Assembly (NCBI GenBank): GCA_016208425.1
Contig: JACQYA010000186.1
Coordinates: 1-51,741 of the forward strand
Direction: 5' to 3'
Source of the DNA: Betaproteobacteria bacterium
GTDB lineage: Bacteria; Pseudomonadota; Gammaproteobacteria; Burkholderiales; Rhodocyclaceae
Length of the DNA: 51,741 bases
A program made the translations under genes and the position numbers. Under the pieces are notes generated by a model. It saw only the letters and a list, made by a program, of their open reading frames with translations. It was not told the DNA's origin and searched no databases. Shown one piece after another: positions 33,569 to 43,018 of the stretch. Position 1 is the stretch's first letter, and each line of letters opens with the position of its first letter.

Positions 33569-34780
33569 ATGGACAAGTCATTCTGGCAGGCCGGGCACAG
33601 GCCGACGCTGCTCGCCGCTTTTCTCTACTTCGACCTGGCCTTCATGGTCTGGGTCATGCTCGGGCCGCTCGGCGTGCAGATCGCCGGCGATCTGGGCTTG
33701 TCCCATGCCCAGAAGGGCCTGATGGTGGCCACGCCGGTGCTCGCCGGCGCCATCCTGCGTATCGCGATGGGGCTGCTGGTCGACCATCTGAAGCCGAAAA
33801 TGGCCGGTGCCATCGGCCAGGTGATCGTTATTGTCGCGCTCTTCGTCGCCTGGTATTTCGGCATCCACAGCTACGGGCAGACGCTGTTGCTCGGCGGCTT
33901 TCTCGGCGTCGCCGGCGCCTCGTTCGCCGTGGCGCTGCCGCTCGCCTCGCGCTGGTATCCGCCGGAACACCAGGGGACGGCGCTCGGCATCGCCGGCGCC
34001 GGCAACTCGGGCACGGCCATTGCGGCTTTGGTCGCGCCCAGCCTGGCCATCGCCTTCGGCTGGGTCAACGTGTTCGGGCTGGCGCTGATCCCGCTGGTGC
34101 TGGTTTTTATCCTTTACCTGGTCGTCGCCAAGGATGCGCCGGAGTGCCCGCCGCCGAAATCCTTCGCCGAATACCTGAAGGTGCTCAAGGACAAGGACGC
34201 CTGGTGGTTCATGTTCTTCTACTCGGTCACCTTCGGCGGCTTCGTCGGGCTGGCTTCATCGCTGACCATCTACTTCAACACGCAGTACGGGCTGGACGCC
34301 AAGACCGCCGGATTTTTCACCGCCGCCTGCGTTTTTGCAGGGTCGCTGGTGCGCCCCATCGGCGGCAACGTCGCCGACCGCATCGGCGGCATCAAGAGCC
34401 TTTCGGCGATGTACCTGCTGGCCGCGATCTTCCTGGCTATCGCCAGTATCGGCCTGCCGCAGGCGTGGATGGCGCTGCTCGTCTTCGTGCTCGCCATGCT
34501 CGCGCTCGGCATGGGCAACGGCGCGGTGTTCCAGCTTGTGCCGCAGCGCTTCCGCAAGGAGATCGGCGTGATGACCGGGCTGGTCGGCATGGCCGGCGGC
34601 GTCGGAGGGTTCTATCTCGCCTCGTCGCTCGGCTATGCGAAGCAGACGACCGGCAGCTACCAGATCGGCTTCCTGATCTTCGCCGCGCTCGCCTTGCTCG
34701 CGCTGGCCGGACTGAGCGGCGTCAAGACCCGCTGGCGCACCACTTGGGGCGCGGCGCACCTGACGGCGGCGAAAATTTGA
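33569..34780 (+). CDS. narK: Nitrate/nitrite MFS transporter, NarK/NasA type
   Basis: A 403-residue major-facilitator transporter with about 12 membrane helices. It has the nitrate/nitrite-porter pattern: an N-terminal HRPTLLAAFLYFDLAFMVWVMLGPLG helix, the conserved Arg in ILRIAMG of helix 2, the nitrate-signature-like GIAGAGNSGTAIAALVAP and the second half ACVFAGSLVRPIGGNVADRIGG, including an Arg of the substrate site. It is the third gene of the nirBD operon, with a 10-bp gap after nirD, and should supply nitrate or nitrite to the assimilatory enzyme. The start at 33569 is chosen over an upstream in-frame start that would overlap nirD. Confidence 0.93.
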   Translation: MDKSFWQAGHRPTLLAAFLYFDLAFMVWVMLGPLGVQIAGDLGLSHAQKGLMVATPVLAGAILRIAMGLLVDHLKPKMAGAIGQVIVIVALFVAWYFGIHSYGQTLLLGGFLGVAGASFAVALPLASRWYPPEHQGTALGIAGAGNSGTAIAALVAPSLAIAFGWVNVFGLALIPLVLVFILYLVVAKDAPECPPPKSFAEYLKVLKDKDAWWFMFFYSVTFGGFVGLASSLTIYFNTQYGLDAKTAGFFTAACVFAGSLVRPIGGNVADRIGGIKSLSAMYLLAAIFLAIASIGLPQAWMALLVFVLAMLALGMGNGAVFQLVPQRFRKEIGVMTGLVGMAGGVGGFYLASSLGYAKQTTGSYQIGFLIFAALALLALAGLSGVKTRWRTTWGAAHLTAAKI

Positions 34781-34796
34781 ACGGCCATGCAGGCGT

Positions 34797-34874
34797 GTAG
34801 GATGTGGTGGGCGCAGCGAACCGCATCTTCTACGGTAGGGTGAACGGTGTGGCTCGTTCCTCACCCCATCCTAC
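34797..34874. repeat. Palindromic repeat GTAGGATG...CATCCTAC
   Basis: A 78-bp element with 13-bp outer arms, GTAGGATGTGGTG (34797-34809) and CACCCCATCCTAC (34862-34874), matching at 12 of 13 positions. The centre contains a GCGCAGCGAACCGCATC motif. This pattern is common for dispersed intergenic palindromes in betaproteobacteria and is a different family from the copies at 25472 and 28974. Confidence 0.65.
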
Positions 34875-34959
34875 GTCCCCGAATTCAAACGTTCGGCCCC
34901 ACAAATCGTCCGCCCTCAGCGTCTTGCCGAGGTACATCAGTGGCTCCGGGTGTGTTATT

Positions 34960-34980
34960 CCCGGAATTTTTTCGGGTTTT
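34960..34980 (+). terminator. Candidate intrinsic terminator after nirBD-narK
   Basis: CCCGGAA-ttt-TTTCGGG forms a 7-bp stem with one G-U pair, followed by TTTTCATTTT. It lies 180 bp after the narK stop, with only the palindrome between, so it may end the nirBD-narK transcript. Confidence 0.5.
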
Positions 34981-35082
34981 CATTTTGATATTCAAGTCGG
35001 AGACACCCGTCGTCGCCCGGAACCTGTTGCCGCACATGCTTTACGGCCATTTGACCTCTCGTTTAACCGGAAAGCAGTGGTG

Positions 35083-35100
35083 CGCACCAATTGTGTGCAA
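35083..35100. promoter_or_regulatory. Candidate NtrC-binding site
   Basis: CGCACCAATTGTGTGCAA contains GCAC-N7-GTGC, the core of NtrC (NRI) operators such as those at E. coli glnA. It lies about 225 bp upstream of the DUF4124 start and 4.4 kb from the sigma-54 promoter of nirB, so it most plausibly governs the DUF4124-ntrB-ntrC unit, either by autoregulation or as an enhancer. No sigma-54 promoter was found downstream of it. Confidence 0.5.
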
Positions 35101-35323
35101 TAGCCCAATTTCGGTGCGTATCAGCTCACAAAGGTTGCAGTGGCTTAATAAGTAGCTCGGTGAGCAGCTCAAAATATTCTTTTGTGCTAGATACAAGCAA
35201 CAGTTCTTGCGGTGATCTGTACTATAGCTGTCCTGCCGGCGGCCGCGTTTGTAATAGAAGGGTACATCCGCCACAATGGGGCTTCTTCCCGACACCGGGA
35301 CACGGCAATTGGAGTGGACAACG

Positions 35324-35797
35324 ATGAAACGACCGGGGCTGCATTTTTCGACCTTGCCGCTCGTGCTGGCGACCTTGTTGGCGGCGGCACCGGCGCGTGC
35401 CGACATCTTTAAGTGTACGGATAGCGACGGCCACATCACCTACTCCAACGTGGCGACGAAAAATTGCAAAACGCTTACCTTAGACCCGATACCGTCGGCG
35501 CCTGCGGCCAAATCGACAAGCAAATCCCCGTCCCCGGCGAACTTCCCGAAAGTCGACGAAACGACACAAAAAGCACGCGACACCGACCGGCGCCGGATTC
35601 TTGAAAACGAACTGGCGACCGAACAAAAAAGCTTGGACGAAGCGAAGAAGCAGCTTGCCGAACAAGAGGAAATCCGCACCGGCGACGAGCGCAATTACCA
35701 GAAGGTGCTCGATCGCCTGCAACCGTTCAAGGATCGGGTGGCTCTGCACGAGCGCAACATCGCGGCGATCAGGAAGGAAATCGCCAATTTGCGCTGA
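35324..35797 (+). CDS. DUF4124-domain periplasmic protein
   Basis: A 157-residue exported protein. The signal peptide (MKRPGLHFSTLPLVLATLLA, cleavage after ARA) is followed by the DUF4124 motif DIFKCTDSDGHITYSNVATKNC (residues about 27-48), then a linker rich in Ser/Pro/Lys. The C-terminal half (about 75-157) is strongly charged and helical and likely forms a coiled coil. The start at 35324 has GGAG nine bases upstream. DUF4124 proteins next to ntrB are frequent in betaproteobacteria; their function is not known. It stands 59 bp before ntrB on the same strand. Confidence 0.85.
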   Translation: MKRPGLHFSTLPLVLATLLAAAPARADIFKCTDSDGHITYSNVATKNCKTLTLDPIPSAPAAKSTSKSPSPANFPKVDETTQKARDTDRRRILENELATEQKSLDEAKKQLAEQEEIRTGDERNYQKVLDRLQPFKDRVALHERNIAAIRKEIANLR

Positions 35798-35856
35798 CCG
35801 GGCCGACTCTGACCGGGTTCACTAATTGGTGGCGCATTTTTTGCTTCCCTGCGCGG

Positions 35857-36933
35857 ATGCCTGATATTCCCTTCACCCCGTTCAGCGGCCTGGATCTGCT
35901 GGCCTCTTCGGTGATCCTGCTCGACGAGCGGCTAGCCATCGTTTACATGAACCCGGCGGCAGAAAATCTGCTGGCGACCAGCGTCAAGGTGCTCGCCGGC
36001 CGCCTGCTGCCGGGCGTCGTCAGCTATTCGCAAACGCTGGAAGTGGCGCTCGACAACGCGCTACGCCACGCCTGGAGCCATACCGGGCAGAACATCGAGC
36101 TGCGCCGGGGCGACGGAGAATCCTTGCACGTCAACTGCACGGTAGGTCCGACCGAAGCGCCCGGCGCCCGCCTGCTCATCGAATTGTGGCCGATCGACCA
36201 GCAACTGAAGGTGACGCGCGAAGAGCGACTGATCGAACAGCAACAAGCCAACCGCGAACTGATCCGCAATTTGGCGCACGAAATCAAGAATCCCCTGGGC
36301 GGCATACGCGGCGCGGCGCAACTGCTCGAACACGAGCTGAACAACCCGGATCTGCGCGAGTACACCCAGGTTATCGTGAAGGAGGCGGATCGCCTGCAGG
36401 ATCTGATGCAGCGCTTGCTGTCGCCGCATCGCCCGATGCAACCGGGGCCGGTCAACATCCACGAAATCCTGGAGCGCGTGCGCAGCTTGCTGACCGCCGA
36501 GTTTCCCCACACGCTGAGCGTACAGCGCGACTACGATACCAGTCTTCCCGATCTCGTCGGCGACCGCGAACAACTGATCCAGGTCATCCTCAACGTCGCG
36601 CGCAACGCGGCGCAAGCGATAATCGGCCAGGCTGACGGAGACGCGGTCAAACAGGGGCAGATCGTCCTGCGCACGCGCGCCGCGCGCCAGGTCACGCTGG
36701 CCAAACGCCGCTACAAGCTGGCGCTCGACCTGCAAGTGACCGACAACGGCCCCGGCATCCCCGAAGATATTCGCGAACGCATGTTCTACCCCCTGGTTTC
36801 TGGCCGGGAAGGCGGCAACGGCCTGGGATTGACGCTGGCGCAGGGTTTCATCCAGCAACACCAGGGAACGATAGAGTGCGAAAGCCGCTCCGGTTACACC
36901 TGCTTCAGAATACTTCTGCCCATTGGCAGGTGA
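35857..36933 (+). CDS. glnL: Nitrogen regulation sensor kinase NtrB (GlnL)
   Basis: A 358-residue cytosolic histidine kinase/phosphatase for NtrC, itself controlled by PII. The N-terminal PAS domain (about 10-115; SSVILLDERLAIVYMNPAAENLL) is followed by the H-box RNLAHEIKNPLGGIRGAAQLL, with the phosphorylated histidine at residue 141. The ATPase domain has NVARNAAQA (N-box), DNGPGIPED and GGNGLGLTLAQ. All features match NtrB. It is followed by ntrC after a 94-bp gap with a small tandem repeat. It regulates nitrogen assimilation, including very probably the sigma-54 nirBD-narK operon upstream. Confidence 0.95.
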   Translation: MPDIPFTPFSGLDLLASSVILLDERLAIVYMNPAAENLLATSVKVLAGRLLPGVVSYSQTLEVALDNALRHAWSHTGQNIELRRGDGESLHVNCTVGPTEAPGARLLIELWPIDQQLKVTREERLIEQQQANRELIRNLAHEIKNPLGGIRGAAQLLEHELNNPDLREYTQVIVKEADRLQDLMQRLLSPHRPMQPGPVNIHEILERVRSLLTAEFPHTLSVQRDYDTSLPDLVGDREQLIQVILNVARNAAQAIIGQADGDAVKQGQIVLRTRAARQVTLAKRRYKLALDLQVTDNGPGIPEDIRERMFYPLVSGREGGNGLGLTLAQGFIQQHQGTIECESRSGYTCFRILLPIGR

Positions 36934-36938
36934 TGGCG

Positions 36939-36978
36939 AACTCCGGCAAACTCCGGCAAACTCGGGCAAATTAAGGCA
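36939..36978. repeat. Four 10-bp tandem repeats between ntrB and ntrC
   Basis: AACTCCGGCA occurs twice exactly, then as AACTCGGGCA and AATTAAGGCA, all in register (36939-36978), directly after the ntrB stop codon. With a 10-bp period the units lie on one helical face. The function is unknown; replication slippage is the simplest origin. Confidence 0.75.
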
Positions 36979-37027
36979 GGTTAATTGCTTTACGCCTTAC
37001 ACACCATTCGCACTCGTTAGGGAAGCA

Positions 37028-38437
<1,410 letters not shown>

Positions 38438-38447
38438 TCGTGTCCTC

Positions 38448-39257
38448 GTGAGCCAGATACCTGCCCCCCTGATCGATCCCGCCCGCCTGCAAGCGCTGCT
38501 CGGCCCGGCGCGCGGGCGTTTCGATGTCGATGCGCTGGCCGAATGCGGGTCTACCAGCAGCCTCCTCATGGAGCGCGCCACGCGCGGCGCACCGTCGGGC
38601 AGCGTGCTGGTTGCCGACCGGCAGACCGCCGGCCGGGGACGGCGCGGCCGCCACTGGTTGTCTTCTCCCGAATCCGGCCTGACCTTCTCCGTGCTATGGC
38701 GCTTCGACGGCGACCTGGGGCGGCTGGCGGGCCTCTCGCTCGTCGTTGGCATCGCCGTCCGGCGCGCCCTCGCTGGCTGCGGCGTACCGGGCATCAAGCT
38801 GAAATGGCCGAACGACCTCCTGCTCGACGATGGCAAGCTCGGCGGCATCCTTGTCGAACTGCAAAGCGAACGGAACAGCATGCTGGCCGTGATCGGCATC
38901 GGCCTGAATCTCGAACTGCCCGCCACGGACGCGGAGCGGCTCCCTTTCGGGCAGCCGGTCGCGGCACTGGCGCAGGCGATTTTTCCCTTGCCGGACAGGC
39001 ACGATCTTCTCGCCGCGATCCTGATTGCGCTGGCGGCCGTACTAGACCAATTTTCCGCTGCCGGTTTCACCGCCCTACGCTCCGAATGGCAGTCTTACAA
39101 CGCTTGGCAGAACCGCCCGGTACGCCTGCTGCGCGACGGCCTCGTCGAAATGGAAGGCATCTGCCGCGGCGCCGATGTCGACGGCGCCCTGCTCATCGGG
39201 TCGGACACCGGCATCGAGCGCTGCCTGTCCGGCGATCTTTCGTTGCGCGCCGCATGA
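38448..39257 (+). CDS. birA: Biotin--[acetyl-CoA-carboxylase] ligase, monofunctional
   Basis: A 269-residue enzyme that attaches biotin to the carrier protein of acetyl-CoA carboxylase. The biotinyl-AMP loop GRGRRGRHW, the ATP/biotin motifs LKWPNDLLLDDGKLGGILVE and GIGLNLE, and the C-terminal SH3-like domain are present. The N-terminal helix-turn-helix of E. coli BirA is missing, so it is not expected to repress biotin genes. Translation starts at a GTG (38448) 10 bp after ntrC. In betaproteobacteria birA usually abuts coaX; here they are parted by 1.46 kb containing the restriction-modification remnants. Confidence 0.93.
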   Translation: MSQIPAPLIDPARLQALLGPARGRFDVDALAECGSTSSLLMERATRGAPSGSVLVADRQTAGRGRRGRHWLSSPESGLTFSVLWRFDGDLGRLAGLSLVVGIAVRRALAGCGVPGIKLKWPNDLLLDDGKLGGILVELQSERNSMLAVIGIGLNLELPATDAERLPFGQPVAALAQAIFPLPDRHDLLAAILIALAAVLDQFSAAGFTALRSEWQSYNAWQNRPVRLLRDGLVEMEGICRGADVDGALLIGSDTGIERCLSGDLSLRAA

Positions 39258-39380
39258 TCCCGGACATCTCGCGGAGCAGAATCAAGAGGCAGGCTGCGTG
39301 GGGTAAAATGGGGCAGGCCGAATTCCGGGTGCCGCGCCTGACCGATGGGCGGCATATCGAGACATCGGCGAAAAAACCAT

Positions 39381-39479
39381 ATGACTTCATCGAGCAAGAC
39401 TAAACGACGTCCGATCGGGATCGATCTATTTGCAGACATAGAAGGCGAATCCGATGTCAAGGCATATTTCAGAAGTTAG
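39381..39479 (+). pseudogene. Stump of a DNA cytosine-C5 methyltransferase gene
   Basis: The 32-codon frame starting MTSSSKTKRRPIGIDLFA matches the N-terminus of Dcm-type methyltransferases up to motif I (normally DLFAGAGG). It breaks off at DLFA and continues with 14 unrelated residues (DIEGESDVKAYFRS) to a stop. The last 26 bases overlap the start of the next gene, an arrangement typical of adjacent restriction-modification genes. The likeliest history is an internal deletion joining the first codons to the last ones. Too short to be active. The match to motif I is direct; the deletion is inferred. Confidence 0.6.
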
Positions 39480-40674
39480 AACCGAAGACACCATTCTTGA
39501 TTTGCTTCGCATTCAAGGATGGCGAACAGAAAGGGTTCCAAAAGGTTTTCTTATTCGGCAGAACGAATACAAAAACTTTCCTGGCCTGAGCGGAGTATTT
39601 CGCGGAAAAAGCAAGACGGGTGCCGGTGATGCCTATCCGGACTTTTTACTTGTTAATCCAAAGTCCTTGTTGCCGCTTTTGGTAATTGAGGCTAAAGCAA
39701 AACTAGATGACCTAGACAAGGCTCTTGACGAGGCGATTTGGTATGCAACGGCATGTCAGTCGGCTGGTCACTCCACTATCGCAGCCGGGGTGGCTGGACA
39801 GGAGCGCGAATCAATTGGCATAAAAATTGCCAGGCTTGTGGATGGGTGCTGGAAGACAATTGCTTACAACGGCCATCCAATTTCTTGGATTCCGACACCA
39901 AAGGATGTCGAGAATCTAACTGCCATTCCGGGTTTGCTTGACCTTCTACCTATTGTTCCGAGTACGGATGTGCTGGCGGAAAAAGCCGATCTTATCAATA
40001 GAATTCTACGTGAAGCAGCTATTAAAGATGAGTATCGCCCCGCTTTTGTAGGGGCTATGATGCTTGCACTATGGCATAGCAAGGGAAATATAAGAAAAGA
40101 CCCGAACTACGTCGTTGGCGATATTAACGATGCCTGTCAAAAGGCGTTTGCCACCGCAGGAAAATCAGAGCTAGGAAAAATATTACGTCTTCCTGACGCC
40201 AATCAAAAACTCGCGTCTACCGCGTGGGAAATATTGGCGACACTTGAAAAATTGAATGTCGTCACTGCCGTATTCGATCACGACTATCTAGGCCAGTTGT
40301 ACGAAACATTTTTTCGGTATACCGGGGGTAATACGATTGGACAGTATTTTACGGTAGCTCAAACCGGTAGCATTGGGGAGGCTTTCGTTCAAACAGAGCC
40401 GTGCGGAGTAAATGACGATTGCTTGATCTTGCTTCCGAAGAAAGGCAAGGCGTTGTCAGATGCCATGCTGTTTATGGCGGCGGCAGTTATCCGCCTAGAG
40501 AAGTGGCGATTCTCCTATGGACGTAAGCTCACGCCTTCCAGAATTTCTGAATATCGCTTTGATATTTCTCCCCCCTTAAAGGCATGGGCCACAGATAGGG
40601 CAGCTCAATGGAAAGTAATTACTGAACAGTCTCTATTGCCGTATCTAACAGAAGAGACGGGCTTGTCAGAATAA
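39454..40674 (+). pseudogene. Internally deleted nuclease/N6-adenine methylase (type IIG-like) gene
   Basis: A 406-residue open frame, AT-richer than its neighbours. Residues about 1-190 form an HsdR-like nuclease domain with the PD-(D/E)xK pattern in DAYPDFLLV and LLVIEAKAK. Residues about 200-300 are the helical part preceding an N6-adenine methylase (LYETFFRYTGGNTIGQYFT), which should continue with PRH and the SAM-binding and NPPF motifs. At residue 300/301 (nucleotide about 40353) it jumps to AQTGSIGEAFVQ...NDDCLILLPKK...VIRLEKWRFSYGRKL. This part looks like the C-terminal end of a target-recognition domain. All methylase catalytic motifs are missing, although the frame is intact. It is either a decaying remnant or a nuclease-only derivative. 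It separates birA from coaX. Confidence 0.7.
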
Positions 40675-40712
40675 ATTTCCGTGCAGCGGGATACTGGGTA
40701 AATCGAAGTCAA

Positions 40713-41450
40713 ATGATCGTCGCGATAGACGCGGGCAACACCCGCATCAAATGGGGCGTCCACGACGGAACGCGGTGGACGGACAAGGGCGCTCTGCCGA
40801 CGGCCGACGCTGTTTTGCTGAGCGAAACGGCCGACGAATGGCCGGCCGGTGTCCGCGTGGTGATGTGCAATGTCGCCGGCGCTGCGGTCGGCCAAAAGGT
40901 GGTCGCGCTGCTGGCAGAGCGCCGAGCCAAAATCACCGTTCTACACGCCAGCGAAGCGGCCTGCGGTGTCCGCAATGCCTACGAGCAACCGGGACAGCTC
41001 GGCGCCGACCGCTGGGCCGCGCTGATCGGCGCCCGCGGGCGGATCGCCGGCGCCTGTCTGGTAGTTTGCGCCGGGACGGCGACGACCGCCGATCTGCTCG
41101 ACGCGACCGGGCAATTCCGTGGCGGTGTAATTCTTCCCGGTTTCGACCTGATGCGCGCCTCGCTGGCGCAGAACACCGCGCAGTTGCCGCTGGGAGTACC
41201 GGGAGTGCCAGGAGAGGGCGAATTCCGATCCGCGCCACGCAACACGATGGACGCCATTTTCAGCGGCTGCCTGCACGCCCAGGCCGGCGCAATCGAACGG
41301 ATGTTCGCGATGATCGCCGGCGAGCCGGGGGCGAAATGCCTGTTGACCGGCGGCGGAGCAAGGAGCCTCGCGCCGCACTTGAGCATTCCCCGCGAACTCG
41401 CCGACAATCTGATCCTCGATGGATTGGTGCGCTTTGCCGTATCGCTTTAG
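40713..41450 (+). CDS. coaX: Type III pantothenate kinase
   Basis: A 245-residue ASKHA-fold kinase for the first step of coenzyme A synthesis. The phosphate-1 loop is IDAGNTRIKWG at the N-terminus; GADRWAALIGA is the conserved GxDR motif; the phosphate-2 loop is CAGTATTADLLD; and GGVILPGFDLMRASLA and LTGGGA are the adenosine-side motifs. The start is an ATG at 40713. It normally follows birA directly. Base composition returns to the high-GC background from about 40710, marking the right border of the foreign segment. Confidence 0.93.
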   Translation: MIVAIDAGNTRIKWGVHDGTRWTDKGALPTADAVLLSETADEWPAGVRVVMCNVAGAAVGQKVVALLAERRAKITVLHASEAACGVRNAYEQPGQLGADRWAALIGARGRIAGACLVVCAGTATTADLLDATGQFRGGVILPGFDLMRASLAQNTAQLPLGVPGVPGEGEFRSAPRNTMDAIFSGCLHAQAGAIERMFAMIAGEPGAKCLLTGGGARSLAPHLSIPRELADNLILDGLVRFAVSL

Positions 41451-41511
41451 TCGGCAACCGACTTCGCCCACCGTATTTGCCAACAGCGACCCCGCGCACA
41501 GGAGAATCGTC

Positions 41512-41916
41512 ATGCCCCCGCACCTGACATCGATGCTGCCCGCCTTTCTTTCCTATTTCGGCGCGGCCATCGCGCTGCTCGCGGTTTTTCTCCTCGTCTA
41601 TGTGAACGTCACGCCGTATCAGGAGTTCGCGCTGATTCGTGCGGGCAACACGGCGGCGGCCGTCACCCTGTCCGGCGCCTTGCTCGGCTTCGCGATGCCG
41701 GTCGCCAACGTCATCGCGCACAGCGACACGTTGGCCGATTTGCTGGCCTGGGGCGCGATTGCCGGCATCGTGCAGATTCTCACCTACCTTGTCGCGCGCT
41801 TCTCGCTGCCGCACATGAACGAAGACATCCCGGCCGGCAAGCTGGCTCCGGCTGTTTTCCTGGCAGCGCTGTCGCTCGCTGTCGGCTTCATCAACGCCGC
41901 CTGCATGGCCTACTGA
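41512..41916 (+). CDS. DUF350 (UPF0719) integral membrane protein
   Basis: A 134-residue protein with about four transmembrane helices (residues 8-28, 45-68, 76-95 and 108-130). The TPYQEFALIRAGNTAAAVTLSGALLGFAMP segment is the DUF350 signature. The start at 41512 has GGAG preceding it at a suitable distance. It begins 61 bp after coaX and is followed 42 bp later by the SPFH gene. DUF350, DUF4178 and SPFH genes tend to occur together in bacterial genomes, which suggests one membrane-bound assembly. Function unknown. Confidence 0.85.
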   Translation: MPPHLTSMLPAFLSYFGAAIALLAVFLLVYVNVTPYQEFALIRAGNTAAAVTLSGALLGFAMPVANVIAHSDTLADLLAWGAIAGIVQILTYLVARFSLPHMNEDIPAGKLAPAVFLAALSLAVGFINAACMAY

Positions 41917-41958
41917 ACCCAGCCCGCTTTATGCTTCACAACTCTTCAGGAGATTAAT

Positions 41959-42993
41959 ATGGCTCTCATGGACTTCATCAAGAAGCAGTTTATCGATGTC
42001 ATCCACTGGATCGAAGAGGGTGACGGTGTGCTTGCCACGCGCTATCCGATGCAGGATTTCGAGATCCAGTACGGCGCGCAACTGACGGTACGCGAGTCGC
42101 AGATGGCGGTTTTCGTCAACGAAGGCAAGGTCGCCGACGTCTTCGGCCCCGGCCTCTACACGCTGACGACGCAGACCCTGCCGCTGCTGACCAACCTGAA
42201 GAACTGGGACAAGCTCTTCGAGTCGCCCTTCAAGTCGGATGTCTACTTCTTCTCGACCCGTTTGCAGCTCGACCGCAAGTGGGGAACACCGAATCCGATC
42301 ACGATCCGCGACAAGGATTTCGGGGTGGTGCGCATGCGCGCCTTCGGCATTTACTCGTACAAGCTGGCCGACCCGCGCAAGTTCCACACCGAAATTTCGG
42401 GAACCCGGGAAAGCTACACCGCCGACGATCTCGATGGGCAACTGCGCGGTCTGGCGATCGCCGCGATGACCGACCTGTTCGGCCAGTCCAGCGTGCCCTT
42501 CATCGACATGGCGGCCAACCAGCAGGAACTGGGCGCCGCGTTGAAAGCAAAAATGGACGAGGTGTTCGCGCGCTACGGTCTGGCGCTCGATAGCTTCGTC
42601 GTGCAGAACGTCTCGCTGCCCGAGGAATTGCAGAAGATCCTCGACACGAAAATTGGCATGAACATGATCGGCGATATGGGGCGCTACACGCAGTACCAGG
42701 TCGCCAACAGCATCCCGCTGGCGGCGCAGAACGAAGGCGGCATGGCCGGCATAGGCGCCGGACTGGGCGCCGGCATGTCGATAGGGCAGACGATGGCCGG
42801 GGCGATGGCGCAAGCGATGCAACCTGTTGCGGCGCAAGCGGCAGCGGTTGCGCCAACGATGGCGCCTGCGACCGGCAACGCCGACGAGGTGATCGCGACG
42901 CTGGAAAAACTGCACGGCCTGGTTGCCAAGGGCGTTCTCTCGCAGGCCGAATTCGACGCCAAGAAGGCGGAACTTCTGGGCAAGCTGGGCTAA
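41959..42993 (+). CDS. SPFH/Band 7 protein with C-terminal SHOCT domain
   Basis: A 344-residue protein of the YdjI-like (virion-core-protein-labelled) SPFH group. Residues about 25-230 carry the SPFH fold, with ESQMAVFVNEGKVADVFGPGLYTLTT, FGVVRMRAFGIYSYKLADPRKF and ALDSFVVQNVSLPEELQKILD. A Gly/Ala/Met-rich linker (about 245-305) is followed by a SHOCT helix pair (DEVIATLEKLHGLVAKGVLSQAEFDAKKAELL). No N-terminal membrane helix is present, so it probably binds membrane peripherally or through partners. The start at 41959 follows AGGAG. The gene sits between the DUF350 and DUF4178 genes, likely in one operon. Relatives form large oligomeric membrane scaffolds. Confidence 0.88.
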   Translation: MALMDFIKKQFIDVIHWIEEGDGVLATRYPMQDFEIQYGAQLTVRESQMAVFVNEGKVADVFGPGLYTLTTQTLPLLTNLKNWDKLFESPFKSDVYFFSTRLQLDRKWGTPNPITIRDKDFGVVRMRAFGIYSYKLADPRKFHTEISGTRESYTADDLDGQLRGLAIAAMTDLFGQSSVPFIDMAANQQELGAALKAKMDEVFARYGLALDSFVVQNVSLPEELQKILDTKIGMNMIGDMGRYTQYQVANSIPLAAQNEGGMAGIGAGLGAGMSIGQTMAGAMAQAMQPVAAQAAAVAPTMAPATGNADEVIATLEKLHGLVAKGVLSQAEFDAKKAELLGKLG

Positions 42994-43018
42994 TACCGGG
43001 TCGCCGGCCTGAACCCCC

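Larger units (their letters stand above)
34781..35323. other. 543-bp intergenic region between narK and the DUF4124 gene
   Basis: No gene is supported here. The region holds an imperfect palindrome (34797-34874), a weak intrinsic terminator (34960-34980), an NtrC-like operator (35083-35100) and, towards its end, the leader of the DUF4124-ntrB-ntrC unit. Base composition is visibly more AT-rich from about 34950 onwards. A glnA gene, which often precedes ntrBC, is not present. Confidence 0.6.

Noticed and set aside
35100-35323. Sigma-54 promoter for the DUF4124-ntrB-ntrC unit
   Set aside because: No TGGCA-N6-TGC match with correct spacing was found downstream of the NtrC-like site.
36939-36978. 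CRISPR-like array
   Set aside because: The 10-bp units are directly adjacent with no spacers, and no cas gene is nearby.
39309-39404. Short frame beginning MGQAEFRVPRL between birA and the methyltransferase stump
   Set aside because: It overlaps the stump in another frame, has no ribosome-binding site and no recognisable motif.
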